Notes: generated by a model not told the origin, from the letters alone. 17,736 nucleotides of DNA from Zygnema cylindricum (GCA_037447655.1 JBBHKE010000092.1:199433-217168), one strand, 5' to 3'; positions 1 to 8,323 are shown, counted from the stretch's first letter. Numbers and translations are program-made.

Positions 1-430
1 AGGAACCTAAAGGATTGGAACTTAAATGAACGGAACTTTTAATGGATTTGAACTTAACGGAGAAGGACCTGATAGAACAGAACCTCACGCAACGGAATTG
101 AACAGAAGGGAACTGAAGGGAACGGAGATGGACTGAAGTTGTATGCCTGTCTGTCCATCTATCTGTCTGTCTGTCTATCTAAGGAAATGGCAAAAACGAA
201 AGAAAAAAGGAAGGAAAAAGAAAGGAATAAGAATAAACCGAAACGCAATGCATCAAAATTGAGTAAACAAATTGAGTGGATTGGGAAGGTACAAGAATTT
301 CTGGAAAAAACTGAAGAAAACGGAACTAAACTGAACAGAGTGGAACTGGACAGAACAGAAAAAAAACGGAATGGAACGGAACGGTCCTGACGGAATAGAA
401 AGGAAGGGAATAATTGAAGCAGTGAAAAGG
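1..430. repeat. Degenerate purine-rich GGAAC/TGAAC short-period repeat with a CTGT/CTAT microsatellite
   Basis: This stretch is dominated by loosely repeated pentamers such as GGAAC, TGAAC and CGGAA on the + strand (clearest at 1-135 and 300-415). They are interrupted at about 150-180 by a CTGT/CTAT tetranucleotide run. Reading frames through it in either strand give low-complexity K/E/R/N or S/F/L peptides that follow from the repeat, so I do not call a gene. No splice-bounded exon is visible. Confidence 0.6.
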
Positions 431-1133
431 ACCCAATAATCAAATGAACTGACAAGAATGATTTATTATTTTGAACTGCACAAAATGGAAATTGCAACTT
501 TTTTTTTTTTACTTGACTGAAACCTGTTGAATACAACGGAAGAAGTCTGTACTCCTTTTAGACTTCACTCAAAAATTGACCAAATTCAAAATTGAGCTCT
601 TATCTTGAAGTTTTCTACGCCCATTTGTACCTATACAGCTATTTTGTTTTCTAGTCCAATTCAGTCTGGTTGGAAAAGACGAGGAAAACGAAGATGATAA
701 AGAGATTATAAGCATGAAAACGTATTCCTTAGGGTTTTTTCAATTCAATCCTAGCCCAAAAACTGACAGTTATTAAAAGCTATGAAGTTTTCGATGGTAA
801 ATTACAGATTATGGAATACTTTCATCCCTTTCTAAGCAAACAATCACAAATTTAACTGTCACGAATTCGAATTTTTATTTTTGCAAATGTGACCATACTT
901 TTCAGTTTATAGCCTAAACCACTCTTTTACATGGCGCCCCCTTTTCTTTTTTTTTCTTTTTGCCTACATCCAAATTATCGTGATTCAAAATAATTAGAAA
1001 GATGAAAGGAAAAAATGATTGTTTGTAGAGTACAAACCATTCCCCTCTGTCTGTTCTTTTTCGATGTTTACATGAATTAGTATGGACCATTAACTTTTTT
1101 CCAATCCATACTTTATTCTCTGTCCACATTGAC
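431..1133. other. Non-coding stretch with no recognisable feature (probable intron upstream of helicase exon)
   Basis: About 700 bases of AT-rich DNA with T-runs and no open frame that resembles a protein. Because the exon starting at 1215 begins in the middle of a known domain and behind a splice acceptor, this stretch is probably intron of the same gene. That is inference; no donor site has been tied to it. Confidence 0.4.
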
Positions 1134-1188
1134 AGACATTTTTTGACATTGCTAGACATTTTTTGACATTGCTAAACATTTTTTTTAC
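1134..1188 (+). repeat. 20-bp tandem repeat (about 2.7 copies) just before a splice acceptor
   Basis: The unit AGACATTTTTTGACATTGCT occurs at 1134-1153 and 1154-1173, followed by a partial, diverged third copy to about 1188. It lies 26 bases upstream of the CAG acceptor at 1212-1214, so it may supply the T-rich tract. The TGCTAAAC at 1170-1177 looks like a possible branch-point sequence. The repeat is seen directly; the splicing role is inference. Confidence 0.65.
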
Positions 1189-1214
1189 TAGTTTTGTACT
1201 GTTTCCATGTACAG

Positions 1215-1400
1215 GCCGTTTCCGTTGAGCGTCGTACCCAACAGCTTCTCGGAATGGGAATTACGGAAAGTGCGGGACATTTGTCACAATTGCGACAAAA
1301 GTCACAGCAACTTTCTACCCAATTAGGACAGCTGGCCAGAGAACTTCGTCTTATGCAAATAAATGACCAAGGTCGAGACACCAGACTCCAACATTTGGCG
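1215..1400 (+). CDS. SEN1/UPF1-like helicase, exon A (helical insert between ATPase motifs)
   Basis: The exon encodes 62 residues in one open frame, starting AVSVERRTQQLLGMG and ending with GRDTRLQHLA. It is bounded by an acceptor ending at 1214 (tgtacag) and a good donor at 1401 (gtaagg), phase 0 on both sides. The sequence is predicted helical and rich in Q, L, R and E. It matches, from memory, the segment before the Walker B motif in the plant SEN1-like family (AVSVERRT and LQ-LA motifs are diagnostic). It joins in frame to exon B at 2335, where the family reads LA followed by (A)IVE-RDKVLVE. The gene's Walker A region must lie upstream of this window or in unseen exons. Confidence 0.8.
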
Positions 1401-2234
1401 GTAAGGGCTTTTTTATTTTAGACTTTAGTTTTAAAAAGAATGGCGTAAAATTATGAAAGGAGAGAGGGAAAATTGTCCATAGAAACTTTGTCGGAAACCA
1501 TCCCAGGAAGGAATTCCGAAAGGAAGTTAATAACGTTAGAAAATGTAAAAATAAATTGTGAAGAACCTCAAAAAACCTCTAACAAAAAGATCGAAAGGCT
1601 CAAGTTGGCGGAATGCAGCATTTGGCAGCATTTAGTTAATAAGACGGAAATGAATGGAAGAAAAGAGGGAAAACTATCTTGAGAAACTTCGTCGGGAAAC
1701 TTCCTAGAAAGGAGAATTTCAAAGGAGAAGTTGAAAATGCTAAATAACGTATAAGTTGTTGAAAAAAGGCTGAAAAGCCTTAGAACACCTCTAAAAACCT
1801 CTAAAAACAACTAGTAAACTATTGACAACGGGTACAAGATGCCAAATTGCAGCACTTGGCCGGAAGGTTTTTCATTTCCAGAAAATGGCATAATATAATG
1901 GAAGAAGAGGGGAAAATGATGTTAAGGAACTTGTTTGAAAAATTCCCAGGAAGGCCAATTTTTGGAAATTTTCCAAGGAGATGGTACAAACGTTCAAAAA
2001 CGTCAAAGAAAGCCGTAAACTCCCTAATAATACTGCGGTTATTTGGTGGAAATATTTTTTCTGCAGAAACTGCTGTAGAATTATGAAAGAAAGAGAGGAA
2101 AATAATGTTAACAAACTTGTTTGAAAAGTTCCGAAAAAGGGGAATTGAGGAGTTGAAAATGTTGAAACATGTTACAAACGTAATAAAACTGTTAAAAACC
2201 CGTTACAAACCTTTGGTGTTGGTGGAGTTGTGGC
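1401..2234 (+). repeat. Intron with about four decayed tandem units resembling the end of exon A
   Basis: Four degenerate copies are spaced about 190-240 bases apart. Each holds a purine-rich core resembling GARRGGAAAA (at about 1464, 1665, 1907 and 2095) followed by a segment resembling GAAACTTGT-TTGAAAA-TTCC. Units 2 and 3 begin with sequence resembling the last codons of exon A. ATGCAGCATTTGGCA (near 1612-1626) reads MQHLA, and at 1843-1862 a frame reads QDAKLQHLA, against TRLQHLA in the real exon. Stops and indels break all copies. At 2215-2231 a 17-base string is identical to part of exon B. Expansion by repeated unequal exchange across an exon edge is the likely origin. Confidence 0.6.
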
Positions 2235-2304
2235 CTCTCAATCTCTCTCTCTCTCTCGCTTCCTCTCTCTCTCCCTCTCTCTCTCCCACTCTCCCCCGCC
2301 TGCT
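2235..2304 (+). repeat. CT-rich microsatellite in helicase intron
   Basis: A run of CT dinucleotides with CCCTCT variants on the + strand, followed by T-runs leading into the acceptor (ttag) at 2334. It forms the pyrimidine-rich 3' part of the intron. No coding signal; frames through it are low-complexity L/S or R/E. Confidence 0.85.
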
Positions 2305-2334
2305 CAGTTTTTTTTTTTGGTTTTTTTTGGTTAG

Positions 2335-2504
2335 GCGATTGTGGAGGAGAGAGACAAGGTGTTGGTGGAGTTGTCGCGACTATGGATCGCCAATAGTGCG
2401 GCGGGGGGACAGATGTCACAGGATGCTGCCAGGAACCAATTGGAGGCCAGCTACGCCAACGAGGCGGAAATAGTGTTTACCACACTTTCGAGCAGTGGGA
2501 GAAG
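2335..2504 (+). CDS. SEN1/UPF1-like helicase, exon B
   Basis: The exon encodes AIVEERDKVLVELSRLW, then an acidic and Ala-rich helical stretch, then EAEIVFTTLSSSGRR. The last part is the strand just before the Walker B motif in SEN1, senataxin and their plant relatives (consensus (N)EA-I---TLS-SG). The acceptor is TTTTTTGGTTAG ending at 2334 and the donor is AAG|gttcat at 2505, leaving phase 2. Joined to exon C it restores an Arg codon and continues straight into IFTRLDHGFDMVV, the expected order for the family. A 17-base internal string (2358-2374) is repeated in the preceding intron at 2215-2231. Confidence 0.85.
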
Positions 2505-2509
2505 GTTCA

Positions 2510-2574
<65 letters not shown>

Positions 2575-3927
2575 ATATCTCTCTCTCCTTCTCCTCCCCT
2601 CCTCTCTCTCTCCCTCTCTCCCTCTCTCTCTCTCTCTTTCTCTCTCTCTCTTTACCTTTCGGGTCCTCTCTTTCTCTTTCTCTTTCTCTCTCGCTCACTC
2701 TAGCTTTCTCACTTCTTTTCTTCTCGCTTCCGCTCTCCCTTTTTCCTCTGTACTCTGTTTTCTTTGTGCTCTCCTTTCATGATATTTTTTCTCTCTTTTT
2801 CTCCAAACTACCCCTCGCAACTCCCTTTTCTCTTTCTCTCCCCCTCTGCCGATGTCTCTCTCTCTGCCCCTCTGCCGCTGTCTCTCTGTCCTTCCCTCCG
2901 TGGACTGTATCCTTATGACATTTTCTGTTTAGGATTTTCTTTTGTTTGCAGTTCGGATCCCTTGATTCTTGTTTTTTTCTTTCTTCCCCTCCTTTTTTCC
3001 TTTTTTTTGTGTTTTTTTTTTTTTTCTATTTTTCTTCCTTTTATCTCGCCGTTCTGTTGTTGTATTCTCATTTTTTTTCTTTTTTTGTCAATTTATCCGT
3101 GTGCACAATCCTTTTTTTGTATCCTTTTTCTTTTTCCTTTTTTTGTTTGTTAACTTTCTTTTCTTTTCTCGCCTTTCTGCCTGTGCCTTTCTGAGTTTCT
3201 CACTTCTTTATCATTTTTTATCAGTTTAGACGGAATCTTTTCTCTCTCTTCTTTTCTCTCTCTTCTTTTCCTTAACTTTTCTTTTTCCTTTTTCCTTTGT
3301 CCTTTCCATTTCCTCCGATTTTCCTGTCCATCTTCATTCCAGTCAATTCCATTCCATTCAATTTTCCATATCTTTTTTTTTTTCCTCTTTCTTGCCTCCT
3401 GCTCTTGTCTTTTTAACTTTCTTACTCTGTTGCCATTTTTACAAACAATTTGTACTTCTTTTTCCCGTCTTTTCCTTTTAATTTTTTCTTTTTTTTTATT
3501 TGCTTTTCTTACCTTTCTGTTCCTTGTCTTCAAATACTTCCTTCTTTTTTATATTATCAGTTTTACGCAGAATCTCTTCCTTTTTTCCCTTCCTTTTTTT
3601 TCTTTTTTACTTTATTTATTCTTTTCCTTTTCCCTTCACTTTTCTTACTTTTGCGCCTTCGTCTCTTCAACTTTCTTTTTCCGTTGCCTCTTTTTTCATT
3701 TTTCACAAACATTTTACCCGTTTGTCGTTCATCTTTTCAGCTTTCTCATTTCTTTATCATTTTTTTGACCTTACAAAGAATCTCACCTCTCCGCCCTTAC
3801 CTTATCAGTTTCCTCCTCATTCCTTTTTTTTCCCTTTACTCAGAATACCGACTCATTCGCCATTCTCTTTCCAACTTTCTTTGCCAAATCTAAAAAAATA
3901 TATATATTTTTTTTTCAATTTTTACAG
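2505..3927 (+). repeat. Long pyrimidine-rich intron of the helicase gene (CT then T-rich)
   Basis: The intron is almost purely pyrimidine on the coding strand for 1.4 kb. A CT/CCCTCT microsatellite covers about 2508-2700, followed by CT- and T-rich DNA with TTTTC and TTTCC motifs up to the acceptor tttttacag at 3927. Several long frames cross it on both strands, giving S/L/F-rich or K/R/E-rich peptides. They come from base composition and I reject them as genes. A short TATATAT tract lies at about 3899-3907. Confidence 0.85.
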
Positions 3928-4107
3928 AATTTTTACCCGTTTGGACCACGGTTTCGATATGGTAGTAATTGATGAGGCGGCCCAGGCAAGTGAGCTCGCT
4001 CTTTTGGCCCCTCTCTCTCTCAAAACGAGTCGATGTGTTTTGGTGGGAGACCCTCAGCAACTTCCCGCAACGGTCATTTCCAGAACGGCGCAATCTATGC
4101 TCTACAG
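3928..4107 (+). CDS. SEN1/UPF1-like superfamily 1 RNA/DNA helicase, exon C (Walker B and motif III)
   Basis: This exon fixes the gene's identity. It encodes GFDMVVIDEAAQASE, the Walker B motif II (DEAA, starting at 3971) that coordinates Mg2+ for ATP hydrolysis in SF1B helicases. It then encodes CVLVGDPQQLPATVISR, motif III, which couples hydrolysis to strand movement. Relatives unwind RNA:DNA hybrids or RNA in the nucleus or cytoplasm. From memory the closest match is the plant At4g30100/At2g19120 type. The exon runs from an acceptor at 3927 to TAC AG|gtccgt (phase 2); the donor is weak. Family proteins continue with a SLFERF-like segment and motifs IV-VI, but none of these is found downstream. 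The gene is therefore cut by the assembly gap or truncated; which of these cannot be told here. Confidence 0.9.
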
Positions 4108-4369
4108 GTCCGTTCCGTTTTCGGTGTCCGTTTCAGCGTCCGCTTCGGTGCCTGTTTCGGTGTCTCCGTGCCCGTCTTCGTATTTTGGTTCCGTTTCTGT
4201 TTCCGTTTCCGTTTTTGTTTCCGTTTCTGCGTTCGTTTCCGTTCCCGTTTCATTTTTGTTTCTGTTTCCATGCTTGTTTCCATTTCCTTCGCTTCCGTTC
4301 CCGTTTCTTTTTCCATCTGTTTTCGTTTCTGTTACTGTTGTCGTTTGTGTTCCTGTTTCCTGCTTCATT
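4108..4369 (+). repeat. Degenerate GTTTCC/TTCCGT hexamer array following exon C
   Basis: About 260 bases of near-repeats of GTTTCCGTTTC and GTCCGTTTC begin exactly at the exon's donor site, so the GTCCGT donor is itself a unit of the array. Reverse-strand frames read as Thr-Glu/Lys-Arg dipeptide repeats and + frames as Val-Ser or Phe-Arg repeats; these are artefacts. The array ends in a C homopolymer at an assembly gap. Confidence 0.8.
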
Positions 4370-4404
4370 CCCCCCCCCCCCCCCCCCCCCCCCCNNNNNN
4401 NNNN
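4370..4404. other. C homopolymer (25 C) and 10-base assembly gap
   Basis: Positions 4370-4394 are C only and 4395-4404 are N. The gap length is probably nominal. Everything to the left belongs to the helicase gene and everything to the right to the LRR gene, and both lack the exons expected between them. Confidence 0.95.
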
Positions 4405-4685
4405 TGACAGTCCAAGCTATTTAAAAATTTCCGGTTTCCTTCATAGCAGCTTTTCAATAACAATAGACGTAAAGACAGTTTTTTCGCCTTTACTTTTTGT
4501 TTTAAACCCTATTTGTATTTTTTTTTTACACGTACTATTATTTTATTTTAATCTTCTGTTTGAAATAATAGCCTTTTGGACAAAGAGTAAAGTAGCTAGT
4601 GTCTTCTAATTTTATTTTATTATCATGCACATTTTTTTTTTATGTTTATCCCAAATTTTGTTTTTCATTTCCGCTTTTTTGACAG
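4405..4685 (+). other. AT-rich DNA between the gap and the first visible LRR exon; no feature seen
   Basis: I see no helicase continuation and no LRR exon here. T-runs near the end lead to the acceptor gacag at 4681-4685, so the stretch is probably intron of the LRR gene. Confidence 0.4.
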
Positions 4686-4757
4686 AAATGCAGATAACAA
4701 TAACTTTTCGACGATACTTCCTTTGGCCTTTAAAAATTTATCGAACCTGACAGTTTT
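4686..4757 (+). CDS. LRR/EGF/proline-rich protein, LRR exon 1 of those visible
   Basis: A 72-base exon that completes a codon with its first base (phase 2) and then encodes NADNNNFSTILPLAF, ending NLSNLTVL. The repeat core N-F----P-AF-NLSNL-VL fits a plant-type LRR. It is bounded by cag and gtgagt, as are the following exons. It starts mid-domain, so the signal peptide and earlier exons are missing, presumably in or beyond the gap at 4395. Confidence 0.7.
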
Positions 4758-4991
4758 GTGAGTTTTTTTCTTTTTTTTTCTCTTTCCTATAGTACAACCG
4801 GTTATTTGTTTTTATATATTTTTTTTTTTTTTTTATTTTGGCATGCTGGCTTTTAATGATCCGCCAAAAGTTCCACTTTTTTAAGTTATTACAAACTTAT
4901 AAGTTGAGAATTGCTTATGGACCCACTATTTAGTTTTGTTTTTGTATCTTTTATCGTTCAGCTTTTTTTTTACTTGTTTTGGTTGCCATAG

Positions 4992-5063
4992 GAGTTGTTC
5001 CGGTTGTGGACTAGGAGGATTCCTTCCAGAATATCTCAGCCAGTTAAAGTGGCTCGCTTATTT
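4992..5063 (+). CDS. LRR/EGF/proline-rich protein, LRR exon 2
   Basis: A 72-base phase 2-2 exon encoding SCSGCGLGGFLPEYLSQLKW and ending LAYL. CGL-G-LP--L--L--L is a typical plant LRR of 24 residues, with a Cys pair often seen at the edge of an LRR block. The acceptor is gccatag and the donor is gtgagt. Confidence 0.75.
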
Positions 5064-5241
5064 GTGAGTTTTTATTTTCATTTTTCACTTGTACTCCGCC
5101 CCCCAATTATTTTTTTAATGTTTTGCTCACTTTCGGTAACTTCACCAACGTTGATTTTTTTTATTATTGCAACTTTAATACTCTTTTCTATATACACACA
5201 TCCTCAATTTTGATGGGATCGACACTCAATCGGAATGTGCT

Positions 5242-5310
5242 CACAAACAAACAAACCAAACAAACAAACAAACAAACAAACAAGCAAACAAACAAACATA
5301 CATACATATA
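5242..5310 (+). repeat. CAAA tetranucleotide microsatellite
   Basis: CAAA repeated about fifteen times with single-base variants (CCAA, CAAG), then CATA units. It lies within an intron. Frames read as repeated TNKQ peptides. Confidence 0.9.
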
Positions 5311-5550
5311 CTAACCGCTCATAACCCCAAGATTGAGAGAAGATGTATACTCATGAAAGCAAAGTCATGCTATACGAAGTCTTTACTCGGACATTATCCT
5401 ACATTTCTTACACACTTATGATTAATTATTCGAACTAACTCGCAAGCTGGTTTTTTAACCTAGTAACCTAATTCTAGAAACGTCAAAATGTACTTAGGGT
5501 AACCTTCCATCAGGCGTTCCCAGTAATCCTACAGTCACGTCTACTACCAG

Positions 5551-5610
5551 TAATATTTGTAACACCTTTCCATCAGGTCGTGATATTTGTAACACCTTTC
5601 CATCAGGTCG
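5551..5610 (+). repeat. 30-bp tandem duplication carrying a copy of the element's terminal motif
   Basis: Positions 5551-5580 and 5581-5610 are identical at 29 of 30 bases. Each ends in CCTTTCCATCAGGTCG, a near copy of the terminal CCTTCCATCAGGCG. Subterminal copies of a terminal motif often serve as transposase-binding sites in TIR transposons; that role is inference here. Confidence 0.8.
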
Positions 5611-5877
5611 TGTCAGCGAGGCAAAAATTGCTTACGTGTTAGATTGCGATCGTAGGATTCTGTTGAGCCGGCCGGGAATAATGAAAGTTTTGAAAAGTAC
5701 AAAATCTCAACTGCGTATCTGTACGGGCGGACACCGATTAAAATATCTAGTAGCGTCACGCTAATGTACAATCTCAACGTTCTTTTATTTGTCGTTGTAC
5801 CAACGGCCACTAAAACCGTTGCAAAATGAAAATTTGTACAAATGTCTATTCTATTGGAAAAATGGAGGAGATGGCAA

Positions 5878-6100
5878 CTACACCGCGAATCGCTATTAGA
5901 GTTAATGTTTTTTTTGCCACTTAAAACATCTTTTCTTCTTACACACGTGTCGGATTGTGGATCTGACGGTGTCGATTGAAAGGTAAGATTCTCAACTTCC
6001 GATTGGCGGTCTCAAACTCAAAATTGGACAGGTGTGTACGGAGAAAATTTGTTTTGAGTGGCGAAAAATTCATTAACCCTAATAGCGATTCAAGGTGTAC
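5878..6100. mobile_element. Nested foldback element with 79-bp inverted arms (possible TA-flanked MITE)
   Basis: Positions 5878-5956 and the reverse complement of 6022-6100 align over 79 bases without gaps, with about 15 mismatches, around a 65-base spacer. The outer ends read TA-CACC and GGTG-TA, which could be a TA duplication of a Tc1/mariner-like MITE. The TA could instead simply be part of the inverted repeat. No coding capacity. Confidence 0.6.
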
Positions 6101-7307
6101 TGTACTTGATAGTGCACATTTATAAAGGAGGCTTTGATTGTGCACATTTAAAAAAGGAGGCGTGACAGGATGTCCTACAACCAAGATTTTGTCTTGAACA
6201 GGGTGGTTTTGATGTCCGAAGGTACACGCCATTTGCCACATGTAAGTTTATAACTTCACGTCCGTCATGGATCGACTCTGACTTTTACAAGTGGACCAAG
6301 TGGACCAATACACGCGTCCAGTAAGCGCAAAGTGTCCTCCTGAGGACAGTCTGAGAGTCTGAGGAGACTCGCCAGGAACTGGATAGAAGGGGCGTTTGCG
6401 TCGAAAATTCAAAATCGGACGGTGGAAATTTTCGCCAAAAAGTCTGGAGAATCGTAACAAATTTCAAGTAAACATCTTTTGTAAAAAAAAAAAAAAACAG
6501 TACGGCTTAGTACGGAAAAGTACTATCTCCAGTAAACAACCCCACTTTTCGCCTGATGGAAGGTTACCCTTAATCGCAAATTAAGAAATGACACAAACTG
6601 AAACTACCAAAATTCCAGTATTGAAAATGTTACTCGCACGAAACGAATCGAAACGAAACGTGTGCACGAAATGAGACATACACTCTAAAATTAAAAAACG
6701 AAACTGACGAAACAAATGCGAGAGTGACGCGTGACAAAATTAAACCACATTAATCTCAAACCAACTTCACAACAATGACGTCGACATAACATTGTAACTC
6801 CTAACAAATTTTCACTTGGAGACTACAATGCGAAGGTTGAAAAAAATGCCCATGTTAAAGTTAATGTGTAGATTAAGGTCGCAGTTTTGTTTCAGTTTCA
6901 GGTTTCCATATCAATCATCGGAATAATCCAATAGAGCAACAACAAAAGTATGCACGGAGTAAATGCGTTTAATGGCCAAAAAACATTAAAACTAATAAAC
7001 CTTGTAAATAACCAATTGCTTATAATTCGGATATTTACCTAAATTTCTCCCTAAAAATTGCTAGATTCCTCAATCTTTTGGATTATTTGGTGTTGACTTT
7101 TAATCTTTCTTCACAAGTTCAAAAGGTTCCTAGAGATATTTTCGTACAATTGAAAAGTAAAACCTCGATGACTTATAAAGGCCCTAAAATGGTCCTGCAT
7201 GGAAAGCCTTTTGATAACTTATGCTAATACCGTTTTCAGCCTCCTATTTTCTTGTTCTATCATCTTTTGTAATATTTCTTATTGCTCCATGTTTTTCTGA
7301 TTTATTA

Positions 7308-7724
7308 ATATTTGTTGTTGTTTATGTGGATGTGGTTTTCGCCGTGGTTGTGGTATGGTCCTAGCCCTAGCCGCGGTGGTTTTTTTTTCGTGGTTAGTGT
7401 TGTCATCGTTGTGGTTGTGGCCGTTGTGGTTGTCGTTGTCGTTGTGTCAATTGTCGTTGTGGTTATTGACGTTGTTGTGGTGGTTGACATCCTATTGATG
7501 CTTGTCGTTTCTTGTTGTAGTCGTTGTTGCTGTGGTGATTGTCGTTGACGTTGTGGTTGTGACACTCTGGCTGTTATTATTATGGTTGTGGGTATTGTCG
7601 TTGGTGGTTGTTTTCATTGTGGCTGTGGTCATTGTGGTCGTTGTGTGGTTATTGTTGTTAGTTATCGTTGTTGTTGTTGTCGATGTAGTCATTGACATTG
7701 TGGTTGCTGTCATTGTGATTTTGT
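7308..7724 (+). repeat. GT-rich trinucleotide tract (GTN/GTTGTGGTT)
   Basis: About 415 bases of cryptic GTT, GTG and GTC repeats, with almost no A or C runs on the + strand. It encodes only poly-Val-like or poly-Thr-like peptides in its open frames. It is intronic, ending about 30 bases before the acceptor at 7751. Confidence 0.85.
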
Positions 7725-7751
7725 TCAAATACGGTTTTGGGAGGCTTTCAG

Positions 7752-7820
7752 GGATCTTTCAAAAAATAATTTCGTTGGAAACTTGCCCGATTTCGTAAAT
7801 GTAGATGAGTTAGAAACTTT
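7752..7820 (+). CDS. LRR/EGF/proline-rich protein, LRR exon 3
   Basis: A 69-base phase 2-2 exon encoding DLSKNNFVGNLPDFVN and ending VDELETL, a textbook L-DLS-N-F-G-LP plant LRR. It lies between tttcag and the donor gtacgt. Two nearby alternatives, reading on past 7820 or using the later gtaaac, break the repeat length, so the exon end at 7820 is preferred. Confidence 0.8.
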
Positions 7821-8254
7821 GTACGTAAACGTTAACAATTCCCTTTTTTTTTTTTTTTGTGTGGTTTCTAACTTGCAATGTTTACATTTCTTTTGGTGTT
7901 TTTTAATTTTATTGTTTCTTGTTTTTAGAGCACGCTTGGGTCGATGTTCTTTCAGAGTATTTGGTTTTTTTTCAAGTTATGTATATGGATATTTTTAATT
8001 TTTTACCAAAAGCCTGTAGTTCTTATTTTGGTTGTAATCCACACATAATCTTGTGGATTTTGACTATAATGTAGCAGTTTATTACAATCACAAATTAATA
8101 ACAATAATTAATGATAATAAATAATGACCCTAAAACTAGTAATTTTTTCCTTAACTATAATAGTTTGCAGGTTATTTATTGTAAATTGTCATCATGTGTA
8201 TCCACACTAATAATGGTGGTGGGAGATGATTTTTTTTCGTTGTCCCCTTTTCAG
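7821..8254 (+). other. Intron between LRR exons 3 and 4
   Basis: AT-rich with T-runs. A pseudo-acceptor near 7929 (gtttttag) is followed by a frame that lacks LRR residues, so no exon is called there. Confidence 0.5.
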
Positions 8255-8323
8255 AGATCTGAGTGACAACAAGCTCACTGGGACGATCCCAGAAACCATC
8301 GGAAACCGAAGTCTTTTTGAATT
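8255..8323 (+). CDS. LRR/EGF/proline-rich protein, LRR exon 4
   Basis: A 69-base phase 2-2 exon encoding DLSDNKLTGTIPETIGN and ending SLFEL. This is the clearest consensus repeat of the gene (L-DLSDNKLTGTIP). Acceptor ttttcag, donor gtgagt. It is GC-richer than the flanking introns, as expected for coding DNA. Confidence 0.88.

Larger units (their letters stand above)
5497..6569. mobile_element. Non-autonomous PIF/Harbinger-like inverted-repeat element with TTA target duplication
   Basis: The left end GGGTAACCTTCCATCAGGCG (5497-5516) is repeated in exact inverse orientation at 6550-6569. TTA is present immediately outside both ends (5494-5496 and 6570-6572). A 3-bp TTA/TAA duplication with G-rich termini is characteristic of PIF/Harbinger transposons and their Tourist MITEs. 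At 1,073 bp it carries no frame resembling a transposase or the Myb-like partner, so it would depend on proteins supplied elsewhere. It contains a 30-bp tandem repeat near the left end and a nested foldback (5878-6100). The superfamily assignment rests on the duplication and termini only. Confidence 0.75.
5064..7751 (+). other. 2.7-kb intron of the LRR gene holding transposable elements and simple repeats
   Basis: No LRR-like exon could be found between 5064 and 7751, and joining exons 2 and 3 keeps phase and repeat rhythm. The intron contains a CAAA microsatellite, the TTA-flanked inverted-repeat element at 5497-6569, an unremarkable AT-rich part (6570-7300, with short CGAAACGAAA repeats near 6640) and a GTN trinucleotide tract just before the acceptor. 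An exon hidden in the AT-rich part cannot be excluded. Confidence 0.6.

Noticed and set aside
139-536. Overlapping open frames on both strands in the purine-rich start
   Set aside because: Peptides are K/E/R/N- or S/F/L-rich by-products of the GGAAC-type repeat, with no splice-bounded exon or known motif.
2495-3893. Many frames of 80-150 codons in the pyrimidine-rich intron, both strands
   Set aside because: They follow from CT and T-runs; the true exons on both sides join in phase across this region.
4095-4368. Thr-Glu and Lys-Arg repeat frames on the minus strand
   Set aside because: They are the reverse reading of the GTTTCC hexamer array.
3500-4609. 369-codon frame running through intron, helicase exon and gap
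   Set aside because: Only the 3928-4107 part has protein-like content; the rest is low complexity and crosses the N gap.
5116-5387. Thought that the pair of GTACCTGCGCGC-like 19-mers or the 5551-5610 tandem might be CRISPR-like
   Set aside because: Eukaryotic context, only two copies, no regular spacers.
7305-7798. Poly-Val and poly-Thr frames
   Set aside because: Artefacts of the GTN trinucleotide tract; only the 7752-7820 exon inside is supported.
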